Part shown: positions 11,048 to 44,265 of the stretch, in pieces
Layout: each line of letters begins with the position of its first letter
Numbering within the stretch: position 1 is the stretch's first letter
Assembly: GCF_921293095.1 (NCBI RefSeq)
Contig: NC_060259.1
Span: 23,753,812 to 23,817,811, forward strand
Direction of reading: 5' to 3'
DNA: 64,000 nt
DNA from: Ischnura elegans
Taxonomy: Eukaryota > Arthropoda > Insecta > Odonata > Coenagrionidae
Position numbers and translations under genes: made by a program
The notes under the pieces: generated by a model
What the model was told of the DNA's origin: nothing
Databases searched by the model: none
Seen by the model: the letters and a program-made list of their open reading frames with translations, nothing else

Positions 11048-12376
11048 AGCCCTGTTTATACGGTACATTAGCTCAAACAAGTTAATATCCTAATGTAGGA
11101 ACATGAGAATGAACACCAAAATACACGATGTGACCACTCAACTTGTGTGAATGAATAAAAATAGAATGTGTCCTAATTTGATTCATGCATTCCTACATGT
11201 TCCATTACTGTCCACTCCATGCAATCAGACTTTAACACATGTGTCTTAATTAGAGGTGGGGTTAACTGTTCATTTTGATGAACCGTTCACTTTTAACCTG
11301 TTCAGTAAAAAGAGCAGTTCAAAATATCTGTTCATGGTGAACAGTCTGGGTCATTCAGGTAGAAAATACTGTTTATCGGATGTTTAGAGTAAGTGAAAGC
11401 TTAGTGTGGTATCATTTGGTTTGTGCAACTTGTCATAGTTATTTCAAGCAAATTCTGTCCCAGGCCTTTACTTGGTTGCCCGTTTGCAGGACAACATCTG
11501 CTTTCCACATGTAGAATAAGCCAGAACTAATATTTATCAACCCAGTGTCTGATGTTATTTGCGTGTTTAGCACAAGAAAAGTTTTTTACATGATTCTCTT
11601 ATGAGAAATTTAGACTTTCATACACAGCTAACAGTTCTTTATACATATTTTTAGTATAAACATCATTTGTGAATCTCTCTCTTAGACTCCTCAGTAAGAT
11701 ATTGATTTTTTCTCTTCGTTACAGCCTGTGTCAGGTATCTATCCAATCTAATGATGCAATTAACTGTCAATAATAGCATGCATTATATTGTAAATGTTAA
11801 TCAGTTTCATTGCAAAATTAGTACTTTTGGTAGAATGCAAAAAATAGTACAATATGTTACACCTATGGATTTCTGTAACATATTTAAATGCCCTCCGAGG
11901 AATGAATACCCTCCAAAAAAGAATACCCTTTGAAAAAAGAATGCCCTCCAAGAAAAGAATACGCTGAGAAAAATAACGGCTAAAAGGAATCTAATATTTT
12001 GAACAATAGTTCGAACCGTTCAGCAGCCATGTTGTTCATGTTTGTTGACGGAGGGGAATGATAGAGAAGGAAGGGGAGGGGCTCGGTCGTCTATGATGCA
12101 CTTCAGTGGCCTTGGATGGTCTGCATCATAACTGCCATCTGTGGTGACCACTACGCACTTGCTGGAGTAAGCTGCAGTTCAAAAAACCTCTCGGTGAGCA
12201 TGCCTGTCAGACCGAAAACACTGCGCTTTTGCTGTGTAGATATGAACAGTGAACAGAGAGTTTTAGAGAACTGTTCATTTTCAAACCGCTTCATTTCAGT
12301 AAATACATAGTTCGTTTTGGCAGTTCGGTTCTTTTTGACCCATCTCTAGTCTTAATGTATCATGTAAACAGTTCTT
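11048..12376 (+). mobile_element. Outer small inverted-repeat element hosting the hAT insertion
   Basis: Left CTGTTTATACGGTACATTA (about 11052) and right TAATGTATCATGTAAACAG (about 12353-12371) are near inverted copies surrounding the hAT element and its duplication. Without the insert the element would be about 230 bp. Its own target duplication is not clear, so the family is not assigned. Confidence 0.4.
11251..12348 (+). mobile_element. hAT-type non-autonomous element (8-bp TSD GTCTTAAT)
   Basis: A 1098-bp element with ends TAGAGGTGGG and CCCATCTCTA and a perfect 8-bp flanking duplication GTCTTAAT (11243-11250 and 12349-12356). Both ends are rich in GTTCA/TGAAC motifs (GAACCGTTCA, GTTCATTTT), which may be subterminal binding repeats. 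A short imperfect array of AGAATACCCTCC-like units is found at about 11895-11965. No transposase is visible. Confidence 0.85.
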
Positions 12377-12835
12377 TAGAGCAATTTGCAATTATGAATA
12401 GCCTGCATGTCATATGCATATTTCATTTAATGTGTATTACTGTTTGGTAATTGAGATAAAATCCTTCCTAGATAAAAATGATGAATCAAACTAACCATAT
12501 GTGATATGCATCCCTCATTCTTCAATGTCAGACCAATGTTCTCACGAGACTCCCTCCCTTCTATTCCAAGCAGAAGCAGTTATGTAACTTCAATGTGTTT
12601 CCCTTTATTTCATGGGTAAACAATAATTAATCCCTAAAGCATTATTGGTCTGGTTGATGAGCTTTCAGGGCACCACTATTCTGAGTATCTGGCTGGAATT
12701 ATTTCTTGCTGAAGAAACAATTACATACAATCATTTAAGTTTCCTCTGAATACTATAGTATTAGTACTACAGTATTTCTGAGCTTGTTTCAATGACAGCC
12801 TTGGAATGGATAGTGATATTTATTTTATAGTTTTC

Positions 12836-12957
12836 ATGTTAACTGCGATGTGGTAGAGAAGAAATGACAAGAGAAGGTGTGACAAGATTAGCTGATATGA
12901 GAATAGAGTGGAGAGCTGCATCAAACTATTTTTAAGATTGTTAACCAGTGATGATAA
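12836..12957 (+). mobile_element. Extremely 5'-truncated RTE-like LINE 3' end
   Basis: It encodes a remnant ending RIEWRAASNYF followed by a TAAGATTGTTAACCAGTGATGATAA tail. This matches the 3' end of the LINE at 44270-45800 (EKWRAASNQS, then TAGGATTGTTGACTAATGATGATG). Only the last ~120 bases are present. Confidence 0.75.
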
Positions 12958-15358
12958 ATATATCTGTGATATGTGCGAAGTGATAGTAATGTGTGTGAAA
13001 GTTATAATTTTAGTTTCGTATAAATAATTAATAGCTCAAAATATTGAGGAGAGAAATGGGGGCTTCAAATCAATTTAGAAACACAATCTAACTTTCCTAT
13101 ATTATTCAACTACCATAATTCATTCAACTGACATATTCCAGTGAAAGTGAATCAAAATATGAGTTATTTGCATTCATCATTCTGTTGCATTGATGCCGAA
13201 TCACTATAACCTAGTTGTCCCATCCAAAGCAGGACAAAAACTTGGCCCGTTTTGAGAAAACGTCTCTTTTTGATTCGACTGAGAGTCCATGGTTGTCTTT
13301 GGTAGCTTACCATTATCTTGTTGTTTAGGCCACAGAAGCAAATAGCCCATCTTTACCCATACCTCCTCACTTAGTCCCTTTGCCCTCAATAAGCTTGGCT
13401 CATTTCCCACTGCTAAGGCAGCACAGGCAGGCAGTCATCTAGCGGGACAGCTGCCCCTTCTCTCCCCCATCCTTTTCTGTGTGCATAGGAATCTGCATTT
13501 TTGATAGTATCCCTATAATTGCTGGTATCTATTTTGTTCATTTTAAGCAGAATAAAAAAATTCAAAGTCTGACCACTGCATATTGTGAGTGGAATTGAAG
13601 GCATTTCAGGGTGTACAATCTATGCAGCACGTAGCATTCTCCCCAATAATTGATTTTGTGGAGCTATGCCTTGTCAAGCAACTAGGAAACAGTAAATATT
13701 GGCAAAACAAATTCATTTACATTCTGAAAAAAACTATTATGTATTTTAAATACCTCTACATTATTTGTTAACCAATAAGGGTTTCAGCATTTCTTTTTCG
13801 CCCTGTACGGAGTTGTTTCTCGGCTTGGGACTGTCCAGGTAGTTGCTTCCTCCACTTAATGACCTTTCCTAGCAGGGTGCCTGACCCTTTCCTCGGCAAC
13901 TGGGCAAATATAATCCTCGACCCTTTTCCTGAAGGCAGCCCATCGCGGCATACTTTAGCGGTCAGTTTATTGTTACTAGTGCGATTTTAATTTTTTTTAA
14001 TTGTTACTATATGAAAGTAATCACCTGGATAGAGCAGTTCTCTCTCTATTCATGTTATGGGCTGCATCGCACAGCAGGGTTCCGTAGAAACCATCCCTTT
14101 TATAGGTAGCGGAATGGGTACAGAGAGTTAACGGCCATATTTGAATACACGTCAAGAAAATTTTGAAAAGAAAATGAGTTATTCCGAGAAGAGTGAGGTA
14201 ATTTTCTTCCACAAATTTCAGGAGGAGGCTACTTGCACCAATCTACTCTTAGATGTGCCAGTTGGAGGGTAATAAGTTTTTCCAAGAAAAAATTAATGCG
14301 CTAATGTGTTCCGAAGTAAGCCTGTGAGGTGCTCAGGGCAGACCACCTAAATGTAACCTGACCAGAGAACCAAGATATGAGAGTAATTACCTGGGTAGAG
14401 CAGTGCTCTTTGCTGCAATGGTATAGAATGCTTCTCACAGCATGTGTCTACGTAAAACATTCCTTAATTGCACATTAAATTTAAGAATTTTTAGGATATG
14501 CATTAATTAGTATTTATAGCGAAATTAATTTATAATACGTTTGTATTCAAAGGTTGATAAGAGGTTATTAAAAATAGTCGCTGTAATTTTAGCTCATGAC
14601 AAAGAACTGAGAGGATCATATTTTATTACATTACGAGGGCTTTTTTTCATAGGAGTTAAAGCGGATACTTCATAGAATTTCTCCGCAAATGTACACTTAG
14701 AATGTGGCAAACAGAGTAACGTATATATTTAGATGTAAATCATTACAATAACCCTCCTATGAATTTGCTTGTAAGTTTTAAAAATAACAATTAAACATCT
14801 AACCTTAGCATCTCCAAAATTTGTTCTAGGTGATGATGAATGCGGTTAATATGAACGCTAAAGTTTTAAACGGAACGCTAGAGTTCCGTTTAAAATTTGG
14901 AGCCTATCAGCAAAACATCCAGAATGGCATTGATTTTCAATAGATGCAACATGTACGTTTTTATTTAATCTAACTTATAAACAAATAAGTGACCATGAGC
15001 ACCTTCCTTGAGTAGGACACAGAGCCGGAATGGGCCGAGATAATCCCCACACGGACAATTGGAAAGGGTTGGACCTCTCGAGCCGAGGGACCCTAATGGC
15101 GGTTGAGACCCACTTGGCATGCTTGACCACAAAACCGTGAAAACACGGCCTTCAGCCTTTTGCTTCGAAAAGTTAAAGCCCTGAAAACCCAGCCTTCATC
15201 CTTTAGCAACAGAAAATTCGTAGGGAAAAGGTTAATTAACTACCCATATGGAGGGGCTTTGGGCTGAAAATACAGTTAATATGCACATGTGTTTTAATGT
15301 ATGTTGTTTTTCCTTTCTGTTCTTCTTTTTATGATCATGGCACTTCTATATTTACCAG
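12958..15358. other. Intronic DNA without recognisable gene
   Basis: This stretch holds two diverged direct copies of a sequence around CACCTGGATAGAGCAG (about 14014-14105 and 14380-14465). The G/C-richer block at about 15000-15245 (AGGACACAGAGCCGG onward) looks like repeat DNA, but I cannot assign it. No coding frame is supported. Confidence 0.3.
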
Positions 15359-15504
15359 ATCAATGGGGAAGCTGTCGAACAAGAGCACAGACATCTGTGG
15401 GATGGACAGAAGCAACACCTTTTCCCCCTGGGATTCATTCTACGCTCGTTCGGAAACGGGAAGAAATGTGGAGAGAAGAAATCAACCTCTTAGGAAACTT
15501 CTAG
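15359..15504 (+). CDS. Predicted small gene, terminal exon
   Basis: A long pyrimidine tract (15304-15357) and TTACCAG acceptor precede this exon. With the leftover base from 9154 it reads 48 residues ending VRKREEMWREEINLLGNF and TAG at 15502-15504. A Pro-Pro-Gly (TPFPPGIHS) precedes the charged C-terminal helix. The 3' UTR could end after AATAAA at 16086-16091. The two other frames here are also open for a while, so the frame choice rests on phase and on the plausible charged helix. Confidence 0.45.
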
Positions 15505-16085
15505 TATGCTCTTGGACTATCAGAACCAGTATTTTTAATCGAGAAGTTTATAAACTATTACAATTGTATCTGCAGCATGTACTAGTACATTACATGTACT
15601 GCGTACCTTAAATCTTTTTACTTTCTGTTTTTGGGCAGCCATCAACAATGAGAATGGCAGGCTTACAATATGAGTTTTCCGGTTAAGTAATTTATGTGTT
15701 CCAATGTTGCAGGTGTTTCCATTTCATTGAGTTAAATGATTTTAAGAGATTTAACAGGCCAAAATTTGTCATTTAATGCCTGAATTTGATGTTATAGGTA
15801 CTCCTTTATCAAAGAGTATTCTATTTTTTATTCCTAGTGTTTAGTGAAATCTAGTCGTTGCATGTAAAATACGAAGTATTGCTTGTGTTGCAAGAATGTT
15901 ATTTAACTTGAGATTCAATGTTATATATTTTAAGTCATTTGTGATGCATGTGTTATGTTATATTTAACTGCTTTACTTGAGGATTTTGATGTTAGGTTAT
16001 CACTATTTTTTTCAGTAGACTTCAATCAATAATTTGGGACTTAGATTGTGTCTCTTCAATATTTTGTATTCGGAGAGACTGACTG

Positions 16086-16091
16086 AATAAA
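16086..16091 (+). terminator. Candidate poly(A) signal of the small gene
   Basis: AATAAA about 580 bases after the stop at 15504, in A/T-rich sequence. It would end the predicted transcript near 16110. No transcript evidence is available. Confidence 0.3.
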
Positions 16092-16449
16092 TATTTGCAT
16101 TAAAGTGTGATAACGTGAAAACCTCAAAGGGATGATAAAAAGTTTTTCATATGTACTGCATCAAAATTTGTTGTTTGTTACAAGTTGTATTTTCTTAAAT
16201 ATACCCAGGACTGTAGGTCTTATCCATTGACCAAGTTCCTGTTTAGTCCTGGGCGCTTTTAATTGCATTAATTATAAATAAATATTACTGCAAAAAACTC
16301 TCCTTTGCATAGCTTATTTAATTATGGTGTCATGAAAATTCGCAGCGTTCAAAAATTTTCACTCTGATGAGAGTGAATCAAACATTTCTTGTTGGCATTA
16401 GCCATTTTTACCCATCACAAACTTAATGAGTGCTTGAGAAAACCAACTA

Positions 16450-16985
16450 CAGTAAAACCTCTTTTGTAGTGAACCTCTTTACATCATAAACCTCCATACT
16501 TCATACCTACGGTCCCGTCAGATTTAGATGTAATTTTATACACAAATCTCTTTGCAGTGAACCTCTCATAAAACCTCCACTTATCATGCCAAGGAGACAC
16601 CCCCAAGACTGCCTAACTACCTTCGCAAATTAGACCGAGACAACTAGAGACCATTAATGCAGCCGCGATTACGTACATGGAATAACATTTTCAGCAATAA
16701 ATGTTTCATGCTTATTTTTTTCTTTTACACCTTTAAAATGCTGTAATTTTCACGTTAACCATAAGTTATGGCCATTTTGTTCTATATGAGAGCATACCTA
16801 ACAGTAAATAAGGGAAAAGATATCAAACTATCGTTATCATTTTAAGTGACTGATGAACTAAGAGATATCACATCGTTTTCTCTCGAATCATGGTAAAAAT
16901 CACGTGATAGCACTTGCTTTGTGTTATCATTAAATAATAAATATATGTTCACTAATCCATGCATGTTTATTTAAACGCATAAATA
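16450..16985 (+). repeat. pogo/Tigger-type left terminus and interior
   Basis: It begins TA-CAGTAAAACCTCTTTTGTAG with repeated GAACCTC and AAACCTCC motifs, typical of pogo-like ends. The element at 16986 is inserted in or beside it. A same-orientation TAAAACCTCTCTATAGTGAACC stretch reappears near 17772, so the remainder may continue there. No right end was found. Confidence 0.4.
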
Positions 16986-17699
16986 CAGCAGACTCCCGAT
17001 TATCCGGCTGCGGTTTATCCGGGTTGCGGATTATCCGTGCATGATTTTAACTCTCTTAACAATTTTTTCCGCAATCTTATAAAAAAACTTAAATCGGATC
17101 CAAAATCATCGGAATTACTGCATTAATGCTAGGATACACCAGGCTTATCATTTCCGTCAGAATCCCGTTCGTAAAACGGAAGCGATCGCGCGCTAGCCGC
17201 ATTCAAGGGAGCACCGATTTCGTGTTTTCCAAGCCTATCAGTGCGCGAACGCACTTCGTGATCACGGATACACGTCCCGCAGCAGATGCAACCCGGGCAA
17301 CTTGTACGAGACGCGACTGCGTGGCGTGGTGCCTGACAATGTAGTTTCCGACGTCGAGCAGTCGTTTTGAAGCATTCGCGCAAATCACTTTTCTGTATTC
17401 GCGATCACACACCCACGAAAGTGTGGTTTTCGAAACCGGGCCTTACATGAAGCATTAATAATACGAGTACATTCATGTTATTGCCGCTAAAAAGATCGCG
17501 AACTGGCGAAGAAAGCTCTCATTGAGTCCGGGAAGCACGCTAATAAAGCAGAATAACGGCATAAATAATAATATATTGTTTGTTTTACGTAAATTATGAT
17601 CATTACAAGACATTGGAGTTGATGTTTGGGTTATCCGTGTTTTCAGATTATTCGTGCCGTCCCTCCCCATCATTAGCCCGGATAATCGGGAGTCTACTG
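16986..17699 (+). mobile_element. pogo/Tigger-type non-autonomous element (TA TSD)
   Basis: A 714-bp element with inverted ends CAGCAGACTCCCGATTATCC and GGATAATCGGGAGTCTACTG, flanked by TA at 16984-16985 and 17700-17701. The ends fit the pogo/Tigger group of Tc1-mariner elements. No transposase frame; overlapping 60-90 codon frames on both strands look like chance in a GC-richer interior. A second copy lies at 18889-19285. Confidence 0.85.
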
Positions 17700-18888
17700 T
17701 ATAATGGTTTAAAAGACAGTAGGTAATGCCTTTCATTTCCAAAGGATATGAAAAAAATGGCGTGTATTGCTAAAACCTCTCTATAGTGAACCTCCATGCA
17801 TCAAATCCTACAATTCTGTAGGCACTTCAGCTTGGCCTAAGGATGTTTACAGCATGACAGAAGCTCTACCACCACCAGGTACAGGACACAACAAAACCCA
17901 AAAAATAACTCTGCATATTGAGTATCTTTCTACAGTATGACAATTGTTGAGGTGAAGTTATATTTAACATAAGTTTACTCATGGTGATATCTCAATCAAA
18001 GTCACTTGTATCATGAATATATTTCAACATTTACTACGGTAATCAAAAGTGCCTCATCTGACTGTGGTACGCCAGCTGGTGCTTGAATTTAGCCTAAATA
18101 TTAACCATCAAAAAAACATTTCCTTCATGCTCTGTTCCTGTTGTCTCTGATGACCCCTTTTTTGATCACTTCCTCATGCTAAAACTGTCATATTTTAACA
18201 CGCAAAATATTATCGATTTGAGGTAACCGCCATTAGCAGATTTTTAAAAGTTTGAGTCTCTTAAGACAAAACAGCACAACTGCCCAATGCCCTACCAAGT
18301 TATCTCTCTTTCCCTTACTTAGCATAAGCAATCATATACAAAGAGCATTATTGAATTAGCAATAAAAAAACAAAGCCGTAAGTATTTCTTTACCAAAACA
18401 TGAGTGCCAAAGTAATACATGCATCACGGCCAGCTGAGCATTTCACATTTCTTGCGAGCATTATGTTAAGAGAATTATATTTTTCCCGACTCATAATTAG
18501 ATCACCCATCGACACAAAATTTCATTCCATAGCATGACAATAATGTTGGCACAGCAGAATTTTCAACCCACTTCAATGCAATAGTGTAGTCCTTAACAGT
18601 AGAACTGCCACGGCGGTCATTTTGACTGCTGTCGACACTTTCAACAGTTGCCAATTAAGTGTAAACACGACTAAAAGCAAGTCATTTTAAGACTTTTCCT
18701 AACTTTATGAAAGGAAAATACTGGAAATTTTTGGCGGAAAAACTACTATTTTCTCTCTGCAAACTACTGAAAGCCAAAAAGAATACTCCGAGAAATGAAT
18801 CAACACTTACTCTGATTACTTAGGAATGTATGCATTCAAGGCACAACTCTGTCCTGCATCCACTGGCATCCGAGCAAAATGGCATATA

Positions 18889-19285
18889 ACTTGTGCGAGA
18901 CGCGACTGTGTTACGTGGTGCCTGACAATCTTGTTTCCGATGTCGAGCAGTGGTTTTGAAGCATTCGTGCAAACCACTTATCTGTATCCCTGATCAGGCA
19001 GCCACAGATGTGTGGTTTTCGAAACCAGGCTTTACATGGAGCATTAATAATACGAGTACAACCATGTTATCGCAGCTAAAAAGATCGGGAACCGGCAAAG
19101 AAAGCTCTCACTGAGTATGGGAAGCACTCTAAAGTAGCAGAATAACGGCAAAAATAATATCTTGTTTGTGTTATGGAAATTATGAACATTCCAAGACATT
19201 GAAGTGAAAGTTTGGGTTGCCCGTGGTTTGCGATTATTAGTGCCGTCTCTCCCCATCATCAGCCCGGATAATCAGTAGTCTACTG
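18889..19285 (+). mobile_element. 5'-truncated second copy of the 16986 Tigger-type element
   Basis: It is similar along its length to 17298-17699 (ACTTGTGCGAGACGCGACTG against ACTTGTACGAGACGCGACTG at the start, AGCCCGGATAATC near the end) and ends in the same GTCTACTG followed by TA. The left half is missing. Confidence 0.8.
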
Positions 19286-20166
19286 TAAATAGAAATCAGA
19301 TAGATACATAGGCCATTAGACCACTTGAAAAAATGGGCAACCATGAATTTAGAGGCTTTCTCAAATTCTTACGATCAGTGCAAGGTTACTGAAAAATTAC
19401 TTTGCCCATGAAATAAATGAACTTGAGGACAATTTTTGGTTGTTTAGGCCTATGGCTTTACCTTTGTGAAATATTCTCCACTGTCAGATCTAACATTACA
19501 GTTTCAGCCAAAAGAACAGTTTTTAAGATCTTACATCGATTGGGTGCCGGAAATATATCTTCTTGAGCAAATATTAAGAAGGGCAATGAGGGTGCAGCAG
19601 GAAAAATTGGATACAATATATGCTTGATATATTCGTATGATATACAAGTCTTGAGAGAAATCAGTGGGTTAATGAGGGAAATTACATCATAAGTGAATGT
19701 CATTATAAATTTAATTTCATATTTGATAAAATAATATTCAACCAGGCATTTACAAAGGTAAAAATTTAGAATACAAACAATTCTAGGACTACTTTCCAAG
19801 AGGAAAATAATCTGCAATCAAATTCAAGGCATAGAGTAATGATTTCAAAGAGTAACTACAGCATCATTGCCAAAAATGTTCTGAAGTATCATTATTTCCG
19901 GATTACTCTTTCAGTTCAAAGGCACACACAACAGTAAAAACTGAAGTTAATTCTATAAACTTCATTCAACTCCATGATTGAAAGATAGCTTCAATTAAAC
20001 CCTCTAAAGGTAGAGAAAATGAGAAGAACTAGGCCAAAACGAGGCATGACATTTCCCAGCTTGAAACACTGAGAAAAATATTGAAACCAATTACATGATT
20101 CCAATATTGAATTATAAACTCATTTAAAAGCATTACTTTCATGACCTAAGTACCAAAATTAATAAT
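19286..20166. other. No recognisable feature
   Basis: A/T-rich sequence downstream of the thioredoxin reductase transcript end. A 119-codon minus-strand frame at 19458-19817 has low-complexity hydrophobic composition, no motifs and no splice context that I can support. Confidence 0.3.
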
Positions 20167-20172
20167 TTTATT
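20167..20172 (-). terminator. Candidate poly(A) signal of TrxR
   Basis: AATAAA on the minus strand about 380 bases beyond the stop codon and 220 beyond the SECIS. It is the first canonical hexamer that I noticed downstream. Confidence 0.35.
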
Positions 20173-20392
20173 CACTGGAGCATAACATCAAACATCTGCA
20201 AGGAAAAAATGCAAATGAAAACAATGCAATAAGTTGTACAAAATCAAAAACAACACATTTTCTAACACAATATGAAGCATGGATAAATTATCCTGACATA
20301 GTGATCAATAATACTGAAATTTAAATATTTTCACAATGTTTTCTCCCAGTGATACCTTGAAATTCTACCAGTGATGACTTTCGAGGACAATT

Positions 20393-20454
20393 CATGCAAA
20401 ACATCAGACTCCACCCTCCATCAAGGTTTTAAGTGGGGTCGTCATTATTGCCAC
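20393..20454 (-). promoter_or_regulatory. SECIS element in TrxR 3' UTR
   Basis: On the minus strand, ATGA (20445-20442) faces TGAT (20406-20403), the SECIS quartet. Between them GACCCCACTT (20440-20431) pairs with GGGTGGAGTC (20416-20407) with a single mismatch, and the apical loop starts AAAA, 11 bases after the quartet. Below the quartet GCAA pairs with TTGC (20451-20448 with 20399-20396). It lies about 114 bases after the Sec codon, a functional distance in known selenoprotein mRNAs. Confidence 0.88.
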
Positions 20455-20552
20455 AAGAGCTCTTGCACTTCATATCCTTCAGTTGTTGCTATTTTGCTGC
20501 TATACTACCAAGAAAGAAAACTTCCTCAGGTAAACAGCAAAAATAGCATACT

Positions 20553-42410
<21,858 letters not shown>

Positions 42411-42794
42411 GGCCTCGGGTACGATACGAGCGGCGGGTGGTGAGCGGCAAGCGGCGCCGCTCTGATATCGGGCCTCATTTAGTTGCGTGTAAATCCATTG
42501 AGGGTGGGTACGATATGTTTGAGCGGAGAGAGACTGTGAGCGGCGCCGCCCAGTGCCGCTCATGGTTCCAAGTCCAGACCGATTTCTTCTCCACTGCCGC
42601 TCAGTAGATTCATCCTTCAGTGTAGTTGAAAATGTAAGCGGAGAAACATCAAAGTAGTGAGAATACGGCCAAACAAAGGAAGACTGAAGTTAGAAAAGGT
42701 GAGAAACATGAGCGGTGCCACTCGTATTGTAGCCACCTCTGCCGCTCACGTGCCGCTCAGGTTCCCGCTCGCCGCTCATATCGTACCAGAGGCC
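42411..42794 (+). mobile_element. Harbinger-like MITE rich in GAGCGGC
   Basis: The ends GGCCTCGGGTACGATACGAG and CATATCGTACCAGAGGCC are inverted. The left flank is TTA and the right TTG, near the 3-bp TTA duplication of PIF/Harbinger. The interior has many GAGCGGC/GCCGCTC units. A second, partial copy starts at 42797. Confidence 0.55.
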
Positions 42795-42796
42795 TT

Positions 42797-42905
42797 GGCC
42801 TCGGTTACGATACTAGCGGCGGGCGGCGAGCGGCAAGCGGCGAGCGGCAACCTGAACGGCACGTGAGCGGCAGTAGTGGCTACAATACGAGCGGCAATTT
42901 TCTAA
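42797..42905 (+). repeat. Partial second copy of the GAGCGGC element
   Basis: GGCCTCGGTTACGATACTAG followed by GAGCGGC repeats. It matches the reverse complement of the right part of 42411-42794 (for example GCACGTGAGCGGCAG), so the two are head to head. The right end was not identified. Confidence 0.5.
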
Positions 42906-44265
42906 CCGCTCTACAGTGGGCGGAAATCGAAAAAAGCCGGGCAAAATTACAATTTGACTTATTATATAGTTATAAACTTGAAACTTCGCAGGCATACTCA
43001 AAAATGATTGAAATTTATGGATCTATACTTTATTTGACAAAGATTCCTCCCTTTACTGAGATAGAGATGCTCAAACGTGAGAAAATTTCCATAAAATCGC
43101 CCGTCTTCAATTTTCTCTGAAAATCTTCTAAAGTAAGTAGATTGTGAAATTATCGGTGGATTCTTGCGGAATAAAAAACCACATAATCTGTTGGCATGGT
43201 ATCTTTTCTTTAATTTTCCGTAATCTAAAAAATCCTGTGATAGTTGTTGTTTCATGTTATACCCTCCGATGTAAAAGGCCTTGTGAGCTGTTTTCGGGGC
43301 GATGGAAATAAATAAATAAATGGAAATAAGAATATTATGGATTAATTCTTGCCGTGCAGTTACAAAAAAGGCGGATACTGTTTTTCGACAAAGTTTTATA
43401 TTTAGGTCCCCATGAAATTTACATGCATCGATATAGGGAAACTTCTTTGCAGCAAAATTTCTCAAGAACAACTGACATAAAATTTAAGTTCATTTTCATA
43501 TAATCAACTTTTCTGCAAGTCATATCCATCTTCAATTTTTTTCTAAATTTGAGCTAACTTTGCAATTACACAACTTAGAAAGTGACGTAGATTTGAAACA
43601 TTGGAAATCATTAGACTAAATTGCCAAATTACTCTTTATGCAAGTGAAGTCTAAGTAAGGCTTGGAGATCCCTTGAACATCATGGAATTGAGGCAGCAGG
43701 AGGGGAAACAGAGTTCATATAAAGCCCTTAGAAGACTGCTATTTGACAAATTGCCTATGTGAATTCATGACTCAACAGACATTGACACGGCAGCTAGGTG
43801 ACACCTTCATCCTTTCCCTCATTCATGTCTCTGACCTAATTTTGAGGCCCCTGAATGCGAAGAATGGTGTAAGATGGAAAGGGGTGATTGGTGGACGAGG
43901 CTTTGAGGACAGAACCTTTACCATGCATGTGTCAGTTTTGTGTACTTGACGCGAGGCAAAATCCTAGAGAGGGAGCCTTAAAGGTCAAAATCGTTCAGCA
44001 CCTCTGATATAAATTTTGGTAACACCTTTGGACAATGCATTTGATAGCATAGAATTTAAGTCTATAATATTGAAAATAACATTTATAGGGGGGACAGGGG
44101 ACATGATAGCACTAGACTTCCACTGGAATATGACATTTACATATTGAGTCACTATATGATTGCACAAATTGAGTGTCACCGCAACATATGTTGCAATATT
44201 GAACAACTGCCCTGCTAGATGGCACGTCATCTTTCGGAATCTTGAGCCATCCTCGAGTTTTTTAT
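42906..44265. other. No recognisable gene
   Basis: A/T-rich sequence with a short ATAA/AAAT microsatellite (about 43305-43322). The minus-strand frame of 157 codons at 42998-43471 shows no motif and low-complexity content. Confidence 0.3.

Noticed and set aside
15297-15611. 104-codon frame starting MYVVFPFCSSF
   Set aside because: It begins within the pyrimidine tract of a good acceptor and reads a different frame from the phase-compatible exon; kept only as an alternative.
17129-17742. Overlapping 60-89 codon frames in the Tigger-type element
   Set aside because: No transposase motifs, and frames on both strands; the element looks non-coding.
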